NCBI GenBank assembly: GCA_009797885.1
Contig: WNKP01000017.1
Span: 35,249-99,248, forward strand
Direction of reading: 5' to 3'
Source of the DNA: Flavobacteriaceae bacterium GF1
Lineage (GTDB): Bacteria > Bacteroidota > Bacteroidia > Flavobacteriales > Flavobacteriaceae
DNA: 64,000 bases
Position 1 is the stretch's first letter; the number at the start of each line of letters is the position of its first letter. A model generated the notes under the pieces. The model was not told the origin of the DNA. It saw only the letters and a list, made by a program, of their open reading frames with translations, and did no database searches. A program made the position numbers and the translations under genes. Of this stretch, positions 8,210 through 16,561 are shown in pieces.

Positions 8210-9070
8210 ATGTCCCAAATTATTGATAAACAAAATGGTGGATTAGCCTTTAGGCTTGAGCAGTTCAATACGCTGAGCCAGTTTGATCAGCTGCAACGAA
8301 AAAATTACTACTCCATTATCCTATTATGTGGTAACCGTGTTGAACTATCGGTGGATTTCTCGGAATACCATCTTGAAGAAAACCAAATGATATGTCTATC
8401 GCCCTATCAACCTTTTATGATGACCTCGCAAGAAGAGTGCTCAGGGTATGTATTGAATTTCCACCCAGATTTTTTTTGTACCTACAGGCATCAAAATGAA
8501 ATTGAAACAGAAGGTATTCTTTTTGGGAACTTTCATGCCCTGCCTTTTTTTAAACTGGTTGAGGAAACCTTGTTTTTTGACCTTATTGGTCTGATGTCCA
8601 ATGAAATGGATCGAAACTCCATTGCCCAACATGAGGTTTTGGTCGCTTTTTTGAAGATTTTTCTCATCGGTGCCGTTCGGCAAAAAAGGCAATTTGATAA
8701 GGATACGAAATTGAATTATACCAACAGGCAATCGGAGGTTTTACAAAATTTTACGGATGCCATAAACAATAATTACACTACAATGCACTCGCCGCATGAA
8801 TATGCGGACATGCTTTGTATAAGTTCCAAAACTTTGGCCGGAATCGTAAAAAAATTCTTGAACCAGACCCCTACTTCCTTGATTACCAATAGAATTGTTA
8901 TAGCGGCCAAGCGTGAACTTTATTTGACCTCAAAGCCCGTAAAACAGATAGCTGCTTCTTTGGGCTATGATGATGAATTCTATTTCAGCCGTTTTTTTAA
9001 AAGGAAAGTTGGCGTCTCACCCGATATATACAGAAAGACCGTTGGTTTTGCCAAACTGGAAACACTATAG
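8210..9070 (+). CDS. AraC-family transcriptional regulator
   Basis: The 286-residue product has a cupin-like N-terminal half (VELSVDFSEYHLEENQMIC to about residue 100) for ligand sensing and a C-terminal double helix-turn-helix: YADMLCISSKTLAGIVKKF (about 205-223) and VKQIAASLGYDDEFYFSRFF, with the family's signature GVSPDIYRK at about 270. It binds DNA in the cytoplasm and normally activates neighbouring genes. Position between the ABM gene and the polyprenyl synthase gene makes the terpene genes downstream its most likely targets, though this is inference. Confidence 0.9.
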   Translation: MSQIIDKQNGGLAFRLEQFNTLSQFDQLQRKNYYSIILLCGNRVELSVDFSEYHLEENQMICLSPYQPFMMTSQEECSGYVLNFHPDFFCTYRHQNEIETEGILFGNFHALPFFKLVEETLFFDLIGLMSNEMDRNSIAQHEVLVAFLKIFLIGAVRQKRQFDKDTKLNYTNRQSEVLQNFTDAINNNYTTMHSPHEYADMLCISSKTLAGIVKKFLNQTPTSLITNRIVIAAKRELYLTSKPVKQIAASLGYDDEFYFSRFFKRKVGVSPDIYRKTVGFAKLETL

Positions 9071-9260
9071 TCCACTTACCTATGTATTGACATTTCCTTA
9101 AGGGGTGTCAACCCGCTATTTTTTTTTGAGCTACATAGTTTAACCTATGTTTAACAAAGTTTATGAAAATTGACTTTTGTTTACTACTAATTTTAAGCTG
9201 TAGAATGATTTCATGCCCCTGAATAGTTCTATACAACCCTAAGCAACTTAACCTATAAAA

Positions 9261-10130
9261 ATGGAACAACTTGGAGATACCCTGGCCCGGTCCAAGGCCA
9301 AAGTGGATGCGCTATTTAAAAGCGTCCGATTTCCCGACAGCAATAGCCTTGAATCCACCAATGAAGCAATGTATTATATGTTGAATCTGGGAGATGGTGG
9401 AAAAAGGGTGAGACCTGCCATCGTTTATGCAATTTCCGAAGGATTCAATGGGAATGAAAAACAAGCCGACGAATTTGCCAAGGCAGTCGAATTCATTCAC
9501 ACCTATACCCTCATCATTGATGATATCCAAGATAATGGAACCATTCGAAGAAACGAGCCCACCTGTCATATCAAATACGGATGCGATACTGCAATCTTAG
9601 CGGCCTCAAGACTCTTTGAAGAGGGGTTGTACCCGTTTCACCGGTATTGCAGGAACATAGCCCTTTTTCGAAGATTAAACGATCGGCTGCACAAAGGCCA
9701 ATGTGCAGATTTGAATTCTGAATCATGGGATAAAAAAATGTACTCTTTACGGAATTTACAATTTATCCATTCCGGTAAAACAAGCGCCCTCATCCAGATG
9801 GCCATTTTAGGTGGGTGCATTTCCAGTCAATTATCCGAACAACAAACCAATAGATTATTGGCATACGGGAATTATTTAGGTCTTGCCTTTCAGGCGAAAG
9901 ACGATATCCTAAGCAAAACCTCAAGTGCCGAAATATTGGGCAAGCCTGTGGGAGAACACGCAGATGAAAACAAGTTGACCTACCCATCCCTTTTTGGCTC
10001 TGTTCAAAATGCCCAGATTGAAGCCAATAGGCTATCCGAAGCCGCCATATCCTGTTTAAAGGAATTTGAAAAAGAAAGTGTTATCGTTTTAGAGCAACTT
10101 GCAAAATTTGCCGTCCAGCGAAAACGATAA
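9261..10130 (+). CDS. polyprenyl (farnesyl-type) diphosphate synthase with altered second Asp motif
   Basis: The 289-residue enzyme belongs to the trans-isoprenyl diphosphate synthases, which condense allylic diphosphates with isopentenyl diphosphate. GGKRVRP (47-53) binds IPP, and the first aspartate-rich motif is intact, LIIDDIQDNGTIRR with DDIQD at 87-91. The second motif is DDILS (214-218) where the family has DDxxD, so the last Asp is Ser; the following GKPVGEHADENKLTYP block is normal. Residues just before the first motif (HTYTL) lack the large aromatic pair typical of short-chain limits, so product length is uncertain. It lies directly upstream of a terpene cyclase, which suggests it supplies farnesyl diphosphate to it. 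Confidence 0.85.
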   Translation: MEQLGDTLARSKAKVDALFKSVRFPDSNSLESTNEAMYYMLNLGDGGKRVRPAIVYAISEGFNGNEKQADEFAKAVEFIHTYTLIIDDIQDNGTIRRNEPTCHIKYGCDTAILAASRLFEEGLYPFHRYCRNIALFRRLNDRLHKGQCADLNSESWDKKMYSLRNLQFIHSGKTSALIQMAILGGCISSQLSEQQTNRLLAYGNYLGLAFQAKDDILSKTSSAEILGKPVGEHADENKLTYPSLFGSVQNAQIEANRLSEAAISCLKEFEKESVIVLEQLAKFAVQRKR

Positions 10131-10358
10131 TAAGACCCTAAAATGACCTGTCCCATGGAAAATCGTCCATGATTAAGTAAGATATGTCCATTCCGAGGTA
10201 TTTCGGTTTAACACAGATTTGTATTGCAATGAAAAAATAAGAAAAGATGAAGACCAAAAGCATCATTTGTATGAATGATATGCGCTGACGGACCGATATG
10301 TGAATATTGGCCGCTTTTTATCCACCTAAAATCAAGTAAATTTTTTAGCCCCAAAAAA

Positions 10359-11933
10359 ATGAACATGAGAGATTTTTCGAAGCCAGAAATGGCCATCAAT
10401 TCCCGAGAACTACTAGCCGTATTGGATACCTATGAAACCATTATTTTCGACATAGGTGACGTAATTTTAAATTGGGACTCCGTACATCCAACATCAGAAC
10501 CCAAAGGGATAGATGATGTTAGGAAAATGGTCAAACATCCCATTTGGCAAGATTTGGAGCAAGGTTTCATCAATAGGGAACTTGCACTTACCCTGTTAAG
10601 TAGTGAATTACATACGCCCTTTAAAAAGCTAGGAGAACTTCTTGACCTGAGTATTGCAAGTTTAAAGGTCAACCAACCAATGTTGGACGTTCTGGTAACG
10701 TTACATGAAAGAAATAAAAATATTCTTTGCCTATCAAATATAGATTTGGAATCCTTTGCTCACCTATATTCAAATTTCGATTTTTGGAAGTTCTTTGATC
10801 GTATTTATGTGTCTGCTTTGTTATATCAGAGAAAACCAGACCCGGCTATTTTTCAGTACCTGATTTTGAGTTCCTCCTTAAATCCCAAAACCACTGTTTT
10901 TATTGATGACAAGTCAGAAAATTTACATCAGGCCGAAGGTTTTGGGATCAGTACCCTAAAGTATTCAAAAAATGGCGTTACTTATCGACCAATGTTATAC
11001 GGGGGGCATATAGAACTCAAAGGTTTTTGCCCTGACCTGACCAAGAAGAAAGAATTGGGCAAAGCCTATTTACATGGTCGTTTGCGCAATTTCCCTTTTT
11101 GCAAAAGTTTTGTAGGCGATGGTGTGGAGCTAACGGCAGGGACCGATTTTTCAAAAGAGATATTTTCTACCGCGGTAATTTTACATTCCTATTCATCACT
11201 GCCCAGTGATATCATGGAATCCATGGCGCAAGAAATCCTGAAACATGATGGACAGCACAAATTGCGCTGGTGTTTTTATAAGAATGAAGCAAGACCTGAG
11301 CATTTTCCGGACGATCTGGATACAACGTCAATGATATTATCCTTTCTCTTGAACAACAACAAGCTCATTGAAGAAGATATCGTTTCCGTTGCAGAACAAA
11401 TGTTGGACAACCGGAATGAAGATGGTATCATTCAAGTATATTTTGAGGAAAATAGACCTAGAATAGACGCCATTGTGGCAATAAATGTCCTGTATTTTAT
11501 GCATCAGGTGGGTTATGGGGGCAAAAAGGAATTGAAAGATAGCGAGGAGTTTGTCCACCGGTTTTTGACCAGCGGGAAATATCTGGATGGCACCAGGTAT
11601 TATCCAGCACCGGATGTCTTTCTTTTTTTCCTCTCAAGATTGGTGGTCGATTTTCCCAATCGGTTCAATAAATTCCGCCAACCACTTAGTGAAGCCCTTA
11701 TATCACGGGTAAATTGTACTTCTTTTCCATTGGAACGTGCGCTGAGGGTCATCGCAATGAAGAAGTTGGGAATTGTCAACAGGATAGATTTTATAAAGTT
11801 GCTGGACCATCAATTGGAAGATGGGGGCTGGCCAATGTATGGTCTTTTTATAGCGCCAAGATCCAATACCTATTTTGGAAGTAGGGAACTTAGTGCCGCC
11901 TTTGCCCTAGAGGCCATGGATTTAATGGGTTAG
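10359..11933 (+). CDS. HAD phosphatase-class II terpene cyclase fusion, drimenol-synthase type
   Basis: The start is taken at the ATG at 10359 (524 residues) because the fold begins there; an upstream in-frame ATG at 10275 adds 28 non-homologous residues. Residues about 27-210 are a HAD hydrolase: motif I IIFDIGDVIL (Asp31), motif II LCLSNID, Lys in QRKPDPAIF, and motif IV VFIDDKSEN. The C-terminal half is a class II terpene cyclase domain with DDLDTTS (the DxDTT general acid motif, Asp319 and Asp321) and the late LEDGGWPMYG block. The same order is known in marine bacterial drimenol synthases, where the cyclase protonates and cyclises FPP to drimanyl diphosphate and the HAD part removes the phosphates. 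The polyprenyl synthase just upstream fits that reaction. The exact product is inferred. Confidence 0.85.
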   Translation: MNMRDFSKPEMAINSRELLAVLDTYETIIFDIGDVILNWDSVHPTSEPKGIDDVRKMVKHPIWQDLEQGFINRELALTLLSSELHTPFKKLGELLDLSIASLKVNQPMLDVLVTLHERNKNILCLSNIDLESFAHLYSNFDFWKFFDRIYVSALLYQRKPDPAIFQYLILSSSLNPKTTVFIDDKSENLHQAEGFGISTLKYSKNGVTYRPMLYGGHIELKGFCPDLTKKKELGKAYLHGRLRNFPFCKSFVGDGVELTAGTDFSKEIFSTAVILHSYSSLPSDIMESMAQEILKHDGQHKLRWCFYKNEARPEHFPDDLDTTSMILSFLLNNNKLIEEDIVSVAEQMLDNRNEDGIIQVYFEENRPRIDAIVAINVLYFMHQVGYGGKKELKDSEEFVHRFLTSGKYLDGTRYYPAPDVFLFFLSRLVVDFPNRFNKFRQPLSEALISRVNCTSFPLERALRVIAMKKLGIVNRIDFIKLLDHQLEDGGWPMYGLFIAPRSNTYFGSRELSAAFALEAMDLMG

Positions 11934-12320
11934 TGTACTTAATTTACCGGGAGGTGGCTTTAAGGGCCTTTCACCTAGACTGGGTAAGTATTTTAAGAGA
12001 AGAATTTGGGGTGTTAAATACTATTTCATGCCAAACTTCTGATAGAACTGGAATTTGGGCAAATAAAACCAGATTTTAAGGTCCTGATTTTGGCTACCCA
12101 AGAACCCGATAGGCCTTTAAAAAAAACATAACTGTTTTCATCGTGTACACTGCCCAATTTAGATTCTTTTGAACTCATTTATTTTCATGATGAAAACAAA
12201 GAATTGGCAGGGCATTGCTTAACTTTGATTCTACCAGTTTTGACGCTCCTTACATCATATTAGGGTACGTTTTAGTCCAGAATATGGAAGTAAGAACCGT
12301 GCTTAAAAACCAAGTTTGTT
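11934..12320. other. intergenic between terpene and Crp/Fnr genes
   Basis: About 390 bp. The first part carries AGGTGGC...GCCTTTCACCT, a loose palindrome that might end the terpene transcript. No coding frame of plausible composition was found on either strand. The right part is presumably the promoter of the regulator at 12321. Confidence 0.35.
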
Positions 12321-12917
12321 GTGAAAAGCGAAATTGATCATTCCCTTGTCCTGAAAAATGTAAGGAACTACATTAACATTACCGATGAAGAAGCTGATTT
12401 TTTTGTTTCCCTTCTTACCTATAGAAGGTTAAAGAAAAAACAGTTCTTATTGCAAGCCTATGATGTTTGCAAATATGAGACTTTTATAGTCAAGGGTTGT
12501 CTCAAAGAATACTTCACGGATTATGAAAATGACAAAGACCACATCATACGCTTTGTCACGGAAGGTACATGGACCTCGGACGTGGAAAGCTTTGCGAAGG
12601 AGACCCCTTCGTCATTGAACATAGAAGCAATGGAGGATTGCGAACTGTTACAGCTAGATTATTCCTCTTTGGAACTATTGTTCCAGACCTATCCCAAATT
12701 TGAAAGATGGTGTCGACTTATTTTTGAAAAGAACTATATCGAATTCCAAAGCAGGATCATCAAAAACCTTTCCTTGTCCGGCAAAGAAAAATACCTTGAT
12801 TTTTTAAGTGAATATCCCGGCCTGTCCAATCGAATCCCACAGCATCAAATCGCGGCCTACCTCGGTATCACCCCGGAATTTCTCAGCAAAATAAGACAAC
12901 AATTGGCCAGGGAATGA
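12321..12917 (+). CDS. Crp/Fnr-family transcriptional regulator
   Basis: This 198-residue protein has a cyclic-nucleotide-binding-like beta barrel (about 20-110, with FIVKGCLKEYFTDYENDKDH) and a short C-terminal winged helix (IPQHQIAAYLGITPEFLSKIR, about 172-192). It starts at GTG. The barrel lacks the residues of true cAMP-binding sites as far as can be judged, as is usual for the many small Bacteroidota Crp-like regulators. It lies 125 bp upstream of the six-gene operon at 13042 and is its most likely regulator. Confidence 0.85.
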   Translation: MKSEIDHSLVLKNVRNYINITDEEADFFVSLLTYRRLKKKQFLLQAYDVCKYETFIVKGCLKEYFTDYENDKDHIIRFVTEGTWTSDVESFAKETPSSLNIEAMEDCELLQLDYSSLELLFQTYPKFERWCRLIFEKNYIEFQSRIIKNLSLSGKEKYLDFLSEYPGLSNRIPQHQIAAYLGITPEFLSKIRQQLARE

Positions 12918-13008
12918 CCCTCCCATTGAATTTCATCAATGGTTTTCATTGAACTAGTTCAATCGTTTTTCCTAAACTTCTTCATCGATTAAAATACTGT
13001 TGCACAGA

Positions 13009-13035
13009 TAGTTTTGCATTGTAACTAAAAAATTA
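13009..13035 (+). promoter_or_regulatory. promoter -7 box and leader of the 13042 operon
   Basis: TAGTTTTG at 13009-13016 matches the Bacteroidota -7 consensus TAnnTTTG exactly. It is followed by CATTGTAACTAAAAAATTA, which is nearly identical to the leader at 7508. The ATG lies 25 bp after the box. No good -33 TTTG at the usual spacing was seen. Confidence 0.5.
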
Positions 13036-13041
13036 GAGACA

Positions 13042-13437
13042 ATGTCAGAACAAAATCAAATTTTACAATCGACCCGACAAGAGGAACTCTTGTACCAGGT
13101 CTCCGAACTCAATCAAATGCTCGTCAATGGTCAACCCTTGGAAGCATTTGAGAAATTCTATCATGGGGATGTCATCATGCAGGAAAACCACAATCCCCCA
13201 ACCTTGGGAAAGGATGCCAATCGCGAACGCGAAACAAAATTCTATGGCAATATCACCGAACTAAGAAGGAATACCCCATTAAAGGTCGCCACTGGCAAAG
13301 ATACCACAATGGTAGAGTGGTTAATGGATTTTACCCACAGGGAATGGGGAGCTGTAGTACTTCATCAGGTTGCGGTCCAGGTATGGGAAGACGATAAGAT
13401 CATTAAGGAAAACTTTTTTTACTCACTTAAACCATAG
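13042..13437 (+). CDS. NTF2-like/SnoaL-like protein
   Basis: The 131-residue product fits the NTF2-like cone fold: helix-rich start (LLYQVSELNQMLVNGQPLEAFEKFYHGDVIMQEN), then strands ending VAVQVWEDDKIIKENFFY. Proteins of this length and pattern are annotated SnoaL-like or nuclear transport factor 2 family; some are enzymes, some bind small ligands. It opens an operon of redox and efflux genes and overlaps nothing; the DoxX gene starts 4 bp after its stop. Confidence 0.75.
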   Translation: MSEQNQILQSTRQEELLYQVSELNQMLVNGQPLEAFEKFYHGDVIMQENHNPPTLGKDANRERETKFYGNITELRRNTPLKVATGKDTTMVEWLMDFTHREWGAVVLHQVAVQVWEDDKIIKENFFYSLKP

Positions 13438-13441
13438 GAAA

Positions 13442-13891
13442 ATGACAAAGCAACTCTTTACTACGGATAACAATTATGCCCCTCTTATCTTAAGGGTGGT
13501 CCTGGGAACCATTATCATCGTTCATGGATGGGACAAACTCGGAGAAGGCTTTCAACCCTTTATGCAATACTTTACCGAGGTGCTGGATATGCCCGCTTTT
13601 TTGGGTTGGTTGACCGTTTTTATTGAAACAGCGGCCTGTACATTGCTTGTCCTAGGTTTTGCGACAAGGCTCAATGCCATGCTGGTCTTTGGACTTTTCT
13701 TGGGAATGATATTCTTTGTCCACTGGCAGGACGGTTTCCTGATGAACTGGTTCGGTCAGATGGATGCAGGGGAAGAAGGCTTTGAATACCATTTATTGGT
13801 ACTGGCCATGTCTGCTGCGCTCTTTGTTATGGGTAGTGGCGCTTTTTCGATTGACAGATACCTGATCAAGACCAAAACACTGGCGCTATGA
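13442..13891 (+). CDS. DoxX-family membrane protein
   Basis: The ATG at 13442 gives 149 residues with four hydrophobic helices (about 15-35, 50-72, 76-95, 115-135). The first, LILRVVLGTIIIVHGWDKL, has the conserved G-x-x-H-G-x-x-K-L pattern of DoxX. This inner-membrane family is linked to quinone and thiol redox stress. The stop overlaps the next start as ATGA, so the genes are translationally coupled. Confidence 0.85.
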   Translation: MTKQLFTTDNNYAPLILRVVLGTIIIVHGWDKLGEGFQPFMQYFTEVLDMPAFLGWLTVFIETAACTLLVLGFATRLNAMLVFGLFLGMIFFVHWQDGFLMNWFGQMDAGEEGFEYHLLVLAMSAALFVMGSGAFSIDRYLIKTKTLAL

Positions 13892-14550
13892 GAAAGGTAT
13901 TGGTGGTAAACGGTAGCCCAAGGGGAGACCGTTCACATTCACGAAGATTGGTACAACTGTTCATTGATCAATGGACCGCATTCAATCCAAAGGACATCGT
14001 CCACTATCGTGAAGTCGGCAAAGGCAATCTTCCCCATATTTCGGAAGATTGGATAGCAGCAGCCTTCACACCCCCAGAGGACAGAACAGCGGAGATGAAG
14101 GAAACACTGGGGTTAAGTGACCGGTTGGTGGACGAACTTCTTTGGGCCGACACAATCATAGCCGGGGTACCCATGTACAATTGGAGTGTTCCCAGCAGTT
14201 TTAAGGCCTATATGGATCAGGTGATGCGCATTGGCAGAACCTGGAAGTTCGAGAGCGGCAAACCGGATGGGGTCTATGTTGGGCTTCTTGAAAACAAGGA
14301 GATGTACCTTGTTTCGGCGAGAGGGGATTACGGTTACGAACCCAATGGCCATAATGCCCATATGAACTTCCAATCCAACTATGTAAAACTGGTCTTCGGT
14401 ATTATGGGAGTTGAGGACATTCGGGAAGTTGTACTGGAAAATGAGGAGTATGGCGGCGAACAATTCTCCCATTCCATCAAAAAGGCCGAGGGCCGAATCC
14501 AACAGCTTTTATCCAAAAGATTCAAAACATTGAAAGAACCCCTAAGATGA
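13888..14550 (+). CDS. flavodoxin-fold NAD(P)H-quinone/azo reductase (AzoR-like)
   Basis: The 220-residue enzyme starts with the FMN phosphate loop MRKVLVVNGSPRGDRSHSRR and has GVPMYNWSVPSSFKAYMDQV at about 92-111, the central AzoR motif (MYNFxxPxxLKxWxDxv). LVSARGDYGYEPNG supplies the second flavin contact. AzoR proteins reduce azo dyes and quinones with two electrons, using FMN. Together with DoxX upstream and an efflux pump downstream this suggests detoxification of quinone-like compounds. Overlaps on both sides are ATGA. Confidence 0.85.
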   Translation: MRKVLVVNGSPRGDRSHSRRLVQLFIDQWTAFNPKDIVHYREVGKGNLPHISEDWIAAAFTPPEDRTAEMKETLGLSDRLVDELLWADTIIAGVPMYNWSVPSSFKAYMDQVMRIGRTWKFESGKPDGVYVGLLENKEMYLVSARGDYGYEPNGHNAHMNFQSNYVKLVFGIMGVEDIREVVLENEEYGGEQFSHSIKKAEGRIQQLLSKRFKTLKEPLR

Positions 14551-14879
14551 AAGCGTATATGTTTCTGATACTGGCCATAGCGGGTGAACTGTTCGCTACG
14601 GCCTCTTTGAAGAAAGCCAATGGGTTTTCAGAATTGATTCCAAGTATTTGTGCTGTTTTGGGATATGCCGTTTCCGCATTTTTTTTATCCTCTGCACTAA
14701 GGGAAATTCCAATTGGAGTGGCCTATGCCATATGGGCAGGCCTGGGTATCGTTTTTACCGCTGCTCTCGGATGGTTCGTGCACCAACAAAAACTGGACAT
14801 ATCGGGAATTGTAGGTATAGCCCTGATACTGGGCGGTGTACTGGTGTTGAACCTAATGTCCAAATCCACGGTCCATTAA
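14547..14879 (+). CDS. small multidrug resistance (SMR) transporter
   Basis: The 110-residue protein has four hydrophobic helices. Glu14 in LAIAGELFATASLK is the essential proton/drug-binding glutamate of the EmrE/QacE family, and the second helix carries the family's AxxLxxxPxGVAYAIWAGLG block (REIPIGVAYAIWAG, about 52-65). It is an antiporter for cationic drugs, working as a dimer in the inner membrane. Whether it is a drug, polyamine or guanidinium exporter cannot be said. Confidence 0.9.
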   Translation: MKAYMFLILAIAGELFATASLKKANGFSELIPSICAVLGYAVSAFFLSSALREIPIGVAYAIWAGLGIVFTAALGWFVHQQKLDISGIVGIALILGGVLVLNLMSKSTVH

Positions 14880-14890
14880 AGACTCCAAAA

Positions 14891-15532
14891 ATGAAAAAAG
14901 TCATCTTCATCTTTATTTTGTTGATCAATTGTATACCCGTCAAGGGTCAAAACATTGCTGAGGTCTTTGCTAACAACCAAAATGTGTCACACGAGATTTG
15001 GTTGGGTGGCGCACTGACGGATAGCACCCAACTGGGCTTTTTTAACTATACCCGTTTTAGGTTGGATTATGAAAGTAGTGAAGCCAACGAGTTTTTGAGC
15101 TATTCAACAATCAACTATGAACTTATGAACGGTTTTGGGCTGTTCGGTGGCGCATATGTCTTGGACAACGAATTCTATCCCGTAGTAGGGATGAGCTACT
15201 TTGTACAAACGGAGAATTGGTTGGTCAATGCCTTTCCAAGTCTTGAGTTCAGGGATGACCCCAATGTGGAACTCTTCCTGTTCTTTCAGTTTCACCCAAA
15301 GATTTCGAAAGAATTGCGACTGTTTTCCCAACTCATCATAAACAGCAACTTCGATTTTGATCAACATAATTTCAGTGAACAAAACCTTAGGGTAGGTCTC
15401 GATTACAGATCGTTTCAGTTCGGAATAGGATTGGATTCCTCACAGGTCGAGGTGCAGAATGGCGCAGTGCCAAATACCACAACTACGGATTTCAATATCA
15501 ACCTCGGAGTCTTTCTGAGAAAAGAATTCTAA
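14891..15532 (+). CDS. outer-membrane beta-barrel protein
   Basis: The ATG at 14891 gives 213 residues with a signal peptide (MKKVIFIFILLINCIPVKGQ). The rest is alternating strands (FNYTRFRLDYES, YSTINYELMNGFGLFGGAYV, WLVNAFPSLEFRD, NFDFDQHNFSEQNLRVGLDYR) ending NLGVFLRKEF with a terminal Phe, as in barrel proteins. It lies between the SMR pump and an ABC six-TM gene; a role as outer-membrane partner of export is possible but not shown. Confidence 0.7.
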   Translation: MKKVIFIFILLINCIPVKGQNIAEVFANNQNVSHEIWLGGALTDSTQLGFFNYTRFRLDYESSEANEFLSYSTINYELMNGFGLFGGAYVLDNEFYPVVGMSYFVQTENWLVNAFPSLEFRDDPNVELFLFFQFHPKISKELRLFSQLIINSNFDFDQHNFSEQNLRVGLDYRSFQFGIGLDSSQVEVQNGAVPNTTTTDFNINLGVFLRKEF

Positions 15533-16461
15533 TGCGCCACAAAAACAATGGTATGAAAACTACAACCCAAAGTATTCCCTGTCCAGAAATAGGCCGTCAA
15601 ACCGCTGGAAAAGTATTAAAGGGCATTTTAAGGACCTATCCTAAAAAATTGACCCTCACCGGAAGTTTAGTATTGATGGAAAATGCCCTGGACCTTTTCT
15701 ATCCCGTGATTGCGGGAATTGCCCTGGACGCCGTACTGGAAGGGAACCTACCGACGGCATTTATGATGGTGGTTGCCATTTTTACCTTTTGGTTGATCGG
15801 CGCAATTCGACGCGCTGTGGACACAAGGGTATATGCCAGTATTTACAAGGATTTGGTGAGCAAAGTAATCGTTAACGAGCGTAAACAAGGATTACCCGCT
15901 TCTTCTACTATCGTACATTCAGGACTTGCACGACAGTTTGTCGACTTTTTTGAAATCCAGGTTCCCGCCCTCGTTACCGCCATTATCTCTGTAGGCGGAG
16001 CTGTAGTCATGCTTCTTTTTCTTGAACCTTTAATTGGTATGCTCACTGGATTGGCATTGTTGGTTTCAATGGCCGGCGGATTTCGGTTTATGGGCAGATC
16101 TGAGAAAATCGCCGAATGTCTCCACGAAAGGCAGGAATCGGAGCCACTGGTAGTTACTACTGGTTCCCCGCTCTTGATAAAAAGGCACTTTCATGTATTG
16201 GGGGGGAGAAGGGTACAATTGTCCGATCTGGAAGCTAAGGCCTATGTTGGAATAGGAATAATTGCCGCAATACTTTTTGGGGCGTTGTTCATTCATCTTG
16301 GCACAAAAGGGGATGCAACCGCAGGTCACTTATATATGCTTATGAACTATGTATGGACCTTTGTGTTCAGTTTGGATGAAATGCCCCAACAGATCCAACA
16401 AATAGGAAAGGTCAGGGAACTGGGCAGACGCATTGCCCATGGCGATTCAGATGATACTTGA
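15532..16461 (+). CDS. ABC-transporter six-TM domain protein without ATPase
   Basis: This 309-residue protein matches the stand-alone ABC six-TM family (ABC_membrane_3): helices at about 45-65, 75-95, 143-165, 170-190, 245-262 and 275-292, and no Walker motifs. The start overlaps the previous stop by one base (TAATG); an ATG at 15553 (MKTTTQ) is an alternative. It ends the operon begun at 13042. It must either work with an ATPase elsewhere or without one. Confidence 0.75.
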   Translation: MRHKNNGMKTTTQSIPCPEIGRQTAGKVLKGILRTYPKKLTLTGSLVLMENALDLFYPVIAGIALDAVLEGNLPTAFMMVVAIFTFWLIGAIRRAVDTRVYASIYKDLVSKVIVNERKQGLPASSTIVHSGLARQFVDFFEIQVPALVTAIISVGGAVVMLLFLEPLIGMLTGLALLVSMAGGFRFMGRSEKIAECLHERQESEPLVVTTGSPLLIKRHFHVLGGRRVQLSDLEAKAYVGIGIIAAILFGALFIHLGTKGDATAGHLYMLMNYVWTFVFSLDEMPQQIQQIGKVRELGRRIAHGDSDDT

Positions 16462-16561
16462 AACAGCAAAAACCACAAGGTTTCGTTTATCCAAACCGAT
16501 GGCGGCTGTGGTCCTGTTTTTTGGCATATCTGCACTCATATATAATTAAATATAATAGAAG

